Shown piece after piece: positions 39,493 through 41,547 of a stretch of DNA of 41,547 bases (positions are counted from its first letter, which is position 1; each line of letters starts with the position of its first letter). The stretch is from DASQVO01 sp035640715. Lineage in GTDB: Bacteria; Actinomycetota; Actinomycetes; Streptosporangiales; Streptosporangiaceae. The notes below the pieces were generated by a model. The model searched no databases and was not told where the DNA came from. It saw nothing but the letters and a program-made list of their open reading frames with translations. Position numbers and translations under genes: made by a program. The stretch spans positions 1 through 41,547 of the forward strand of contig DASQVO010000047.1 in the NCBI GenBank assembly GCA_035640715.1, written 5' to 3'.

Positions 39493-39794
39493 CCGCCAGC
39501 CTCGTCGTCCAGTTGCTCCAGATGCGCAAGGAAATCGTCATCGCTGTCAAAGTGGCGCACCCGTTCCGCGGCCACGTCGGCTTCGGCCTCACGGAGCTTG
39601 CCCTGCCAGACTGGGCTGTAGACCCAGGCATCCTCTTCGGGAACGATGCGGGCGAGCCGGCGCCCGTCACGGACCAGCACGGTGGTCACGTGGCCATAGG
39701 CGGCCATGTTGACCAACTCCGGAAGATGCTTACGCGCCTCCGTCGTCGTCATCTCCTGGACCTCGTACGGCAAGGGCAACGCATTCTCTGTCAT
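39489..39794 (-). CDS. Phd/YefM-type antitoxin
   Basis: A 101-aa protein with the Phd/YefM DNA-binding segment EMTTTEARKHLPELVNMAAY and GHVTTVLVRDGRRLARIVPE, then an acidic C-terminal toxin-binding tail (ERVRHFDSDDDFLAHLEQL). I chose ATG 39794, preceded by AGGGA, over a GTG at 39812. The palindrome CACGTACGTG (39810-39819) directly upstream is a likely autoregulatory operator. It is coupled to the toxin by a 4-base overlap. Confidence 0.85.
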   Translation of the reverse strand: MTENALPLPYEVQEMTTTEARKHLPELVNMAAYGHVTTVLVRDGRRLARIVPEEDAWVYSPVWQGKLREAEADVAAERVRHFDSDDDFLAHLEQLDDEAGG

Positions 39795-39809
39795 GTCCCT
39801 AGTGTACGT

Positions 39810-39819
39810 CACGTACGTG
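39810..39819. promoter_or_regulatory. Operator-like palindrome of the second toxin-antitoxin pair
   Basis: CACGTACGTG, a perfect 10-base palindrome within a longer TACGTCACGTACGTGA cluster, sits 16 bases upstream of the antitoxin ATG, where antitoxin dimers usually bind. Confidence 0.5.
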
Positions 39820-39823
39820 AGGC

Positions 39824-40651
39824 TTGCCTGTGACGGTGTCCGAAGCCGCTCAGCAGTTGAAGGCCGGTCGGCGCACCAACCATCCGGAGTTGTTCCTGTT
39901 CTCCAGCTGGGGCGAGGTGCAAGAATACGCCGAGCATGACGCGGCCGGACGGGATCTGCGCGCGATCGTCCAGCTTGTCGATACGCACGGGCCGGAAACG
40001 ATCATCCGCGCCGTGGGGCGGCTATCCGCGGAAGACGAGGCACAGGTAACCGTGTCGACCGCGCATAAGGCGAAGGGCCGGGAGTGGCCCAGCGTGCGCA
40101 TCGGGCCTGGTTTCGAGCCGCCGCCGATCGACGACGACGGGCGGCAACGCCCGCTCAGCCTGGCCGAGGCACGGCTGATCTACGTGGCGGTTACCCGCGC
40201 ACGTGAGCTACTCGATCCGGCGGGCATCGCATGGGCCGACGAGTACGAAGAGGCTCTCAGCAAACCAGCCGCGCTGATCGACCTGAGCCTTACTAGCCAG
40301 CTCAAATTCGAGAATTCGCCTGTCTCGCTGGAGGAACCTAGGTTAGGCGTCGCGCTTCAGCTTGCGCCAGCCGCCGGCGCGATTGTTGGCAATGATCTGT
40401 TTGAACATGGCGGTGAGGGCGGGGGCGTTGATGGTTTCGCCCTCGCGGACGGCCACGGTGCGGGCGGTCTTGTTGCCGTGGCCCGCAGTGATGATCCCGT
40501 CGGGATCAGGGACGATGGCGCCGTCGTAGAGGAACACGTTGACGTGATCCTTTGCTGCCAGCAGCGCGCAGATGTTGCCCTGCAGGACGAAATACGGCTG
40601 GCTGGTGCGCTTGATGGTTTCGGATACCTCCGGGTCGGCGGCGTGAACTAG
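39824..40651 (+). pseudogene. C-terminal remnant of a UvrD/PcrA-type helicase
   Basis: From about 39850 the frame carries the end of a superfamily I helicase: TNHPELFLFSSWGEVQEYAE, RAIVQLVDTHGPETIIRAV, motif V VTVSTAHKAKGREWPSVRIG and motif VI region AEARLIYVAVTRARELLD. Motifs I-IV, including the Walker A site, are absent, and the TTG at 39824 is only the first start in the frame. Family similarity ends near 40330; the rest of the frame, to 40651, is read antisense through the DUF1801 gene and is not meaningful. Full-length relatives are 500-700 aa. It is the tail of a lost DNA-repair or nuclease-linked helicase. Confidence 0.75.
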
Positions 40652-40738
40652 GTCGCGGACCTCCCGGCAGATGGCCTGCTGCCAATCGGGCAGGGCATCG
40701 ATGTAGGCGTCAACACGCGGGTCCACGGCATATGTCAT
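40343..40738 (-). CDS. DUF1801 (YdhG-like) domain protein
   Basis: A 131-aa protein with the DUF1801 pattern: VDAYIDALPDWQQAICREVR, LVHAADPEVSETIKRTSQPYF, ICALLAAKDHVNVFLYDGA and the C-terminal NNRAGGWRKLKRD. The family has an alpha/beta fold of unknown function, often stress associated. ATG 40738 follows GGAGGAATCCT. Its 3' half overlaps, on the opposite strand, the meaningless end of the helicase remnant frame. It is a complete gene of normal length and one of the few intact ones in this stretch. Confidence 0.88.
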   Translation of the reverse strand: MTYAVDPRVDAYIDALPDWQQAICREVRDLVHAADPEVSETIKRTSQPYFVLQGNICALLAAKDHVNVFLYDGAIVPDPDGIITAGHGNKTARTVAVREGETINAPALTAMFKQIIANNRAGGWRKLKRDA

Positions 40739-40755
40739 AGGATTCCTCCTCGGCC

Positions 40756-40774
40756 GCCGCCAGCGGCTGGCGGC
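40756..40774. terminator. Possible hairpin between decayed genes
   Basis: GCCGCCAG (40756-40763) and CTGGCGGC (40767-40774) form a perfect 8-bp stem with a CGG loop, just upstream of the DUF1801 gene. On the minus strand it could end transcripts from the ATPase remnant. Confidence 0.4.
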
Positions 40775-40806
40775 CTTCTGCGATTATCACGCATTCCGGC
40801 GGCGCC

Positions 40807-40826
40807 GCGCCCCTCCGGCTCGCTCA
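40807..40826 (+). repeat. Short dispersed repeat, copy 2
   Basis: GCGCCCCTCCGGCTCGCTCA, with one change from the copy at 23909-23928 inside the amidohydrolase insertion. The preceding GGCGGC also matches. It lies in non-coding debris. Confidence 0.5.
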
Positions 40827-40908
40827 AGCGTCCCTCCGGCGCAGCAGCTGATAGCCGTTCGCAGGGGTGAGGCCGTGGCCGGGCAGGATGGCGACGATCG
40901 GGCTTTGT

Positions 40909-41032
40909 TCATGTGCCGTGGTAGAGACGCTGCAGGTCGATGAGCTCGACATCGGAGCGGCTTCCTGCTTCGGCGGTGAGTTCGGGCGTGCATCCGTTGC
41001 GCGCGAAGAGTAAGTTTCCGTCCCCCATTCGT
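40909..41032 (-). pseudogene. C-terminal remnant of a DUF234-type ATPase
   Basis: The minus-strand frame ends GDGNLLFARNGCTPELTAEA then GSRSDVELIDLQRLYHGT and stops at 40909. Archaeal-type AAA ATPases with a C-terminal DUF234 nuclease-like domain commonly end with LFARSGFTPEL...A, VxLVDLxRLY. Upstream the frame loses similarity and neighbouring frames carry no continuation. I call it a gene tail with moderate confidence; function of full-length relatives is unclear. Confidence 0.45.
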
Positions 41033-41200
41033 GGCGCATGCTGAACGCGGTCTGTTCGCTGCTTCCGCCGTGAGCGCCCGCCGGGCCTCGGACCCGGTGG
41101 CTGTGGGCCACCCCCTCGCAACGCGCGCCACGAAATGCCCCCTGGCACTGGCGTCCAGCATGGACGTTCGCTGCGGTGCGGCCAGGGCCGAAGGCCCCCT

Positions 41201-41547
41201 CTAACGTCCGGGCCCAGATTCCGGTGCCGAACCGGGCCGCGGGATGCGCAGCGGGACACGCGCGAGGAAGAGACTCAGGCCCAGTCCCGCCACCATCGGC
41301 GCCCACCAGCCCCAGGGGTCCCGCCACGGGATCTGTGAGGCGGCGGTGAGCGCCGCGGCGGCGATGGAGGTCGCGATCAGGCGTGGCCAGCTCCTCGATG
41401 CCGCCACGAGCGCCACCGCCAGCGTGGGCCACAGGTAGTAAGCCACCATTACGGGCTCGAACACGGAGCGGAGCGCCAGGGCCGCGGCGGTCCACCACAA
41501 CAGCTCCTCCAGGGTTGCCGGGCTCCACTCGCCCGTTTGCCGCACCC
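41201..41547 (-). CDS. Integral membrane protein, C-terminal part (gene runs off the window)
   Basis: The frame is open to the right edge. The visible 115 or so residues show three or four hydrophobic segments: EELLWWTAAALALRSVFEPV, MVAYYLWPTLAVALVAAS, RLIATSIAAAALTAAS and WWAPMVAGLGLSLFLARV, then a charged tail PLRIPRPGSAPESGPGR. It resembles the end of actinobacterial polytopic proteins related to DUF2029-like glycosyltransferases, but too little is visible to assign. The GTG at the extreme edge is probably not the real start. Confidence 0.6.
   Translation of the reverse strand, partial: VRQTGEWSPATLEELLWWTAAALALRSVFEPVMVAYYLWPTLAVALVAASRSWPRLIATSIAAAALTAASQIPWRDPWGWWAPMVAGLGLSLFLARVPLRIPRPGSAPESGPGR

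Noticed and set aside
1..41547. CRISPR arrays, tRNA and rRNA genes, transposases
   Set aside because: No regularly spaced repeats, cloverleaf-like sequences, rRNA signatures or transposase domains were found by reading both strands.

Overview
This is about 41.5 kb of very GC-rich DNA with actinobacterial gene content: a DUF222/HNH endonuclease, an Rv2629-type release-factor-like protein, SAV_915 and SCO5389 family proteins, a luciferase-like (probably F420-dependent) oxidoreductase, a CtpI-type P-ATPase and frequent GTG/TTG starts. It fits a soil actinomycete of the Streptomyces/Streptosporangiales kind; the species cannot be named from the sequence. No rRNA, tRNA, CRISPR array or intact transposase was seen.

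Layout. (1) 1-2.8 kb: an HNH protein cut by the window edge, a SnoaL-like gene broken by a perfect 35-bp tandem duplication, and upp. (2) 2.8-5.3 kb: an IclR regulator divergent from pobA (4-hydroxybenzoate 3-monooxygenase). A strong promoter and paired CGAACATA sites lie between them, and a 48-codon stub of an aldehyde dehydrogenase overlaps the pobA start. (3) 5.3-16.6 kb: mostly housekeeping or family-of-unknown-function genes: a methyltransferase, a baeRF2 protein, a sugar-lactone oxidase, lysA, a PLP amino-acid deaminase/aldolase with an MFS exporter, an N-acetylglucosamine-kinase-like ATPase, and a SCO5389-family gene with a Fur-like box in front. (4) 16.6-25.6 kb: a 1448-aa P-type ATPase, a hemerythrin-like protein, two small unknown proteins, a decayed amidohydrolase and an anti-sigma-type ATPase. 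Two copies of a ~150-bp element bounded by TTATTCA/TGAATAA occur here.

(5) 25.6-35.3 kb is the most interesting part. A leftward pair (ketosynthase plus acyl-CoA ligase) diverges from a tightly overlapping rightward operon. Its first gene fuses an EPSP-synthase-like domain, with several shikimate- and PEP-site residues replaced, to a complete acyl-CoA ligase. It is followed by an acyl-CoA dehydrogenase, a FabL-type enoyl reductase (Tyr-X6-Lys) and a luciferase-like oxidoreductase, then a stub of a dienoyl-CoA-reductase/OYE Fe-S protein. This is the enzyme set expected for turning shikimate into a cyclohexane- or cyclohexene-carboxyl-CoA, as known for starter units of ansatrienin- and phoslactomycin-type compounds and for omega-cyclohexyl fatty acids. 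Here it comes with its own ketosynthase, without any polyketide synthase in view, and with the first two activities on one polypeptide.

(6) 35.4-41.5 kb is a region of loss and repair: kdpA without kdpB/kdpC, two toxin-antitoxin pairs, a PadR regulator whose operator overlaps its -10 box and whose ABC transporter has collapsed into a short ATPase-permease fusion, a second permease tail, a helicase tail, an ATPase tail, a DUF1801 gene and the end of a membrane protein.
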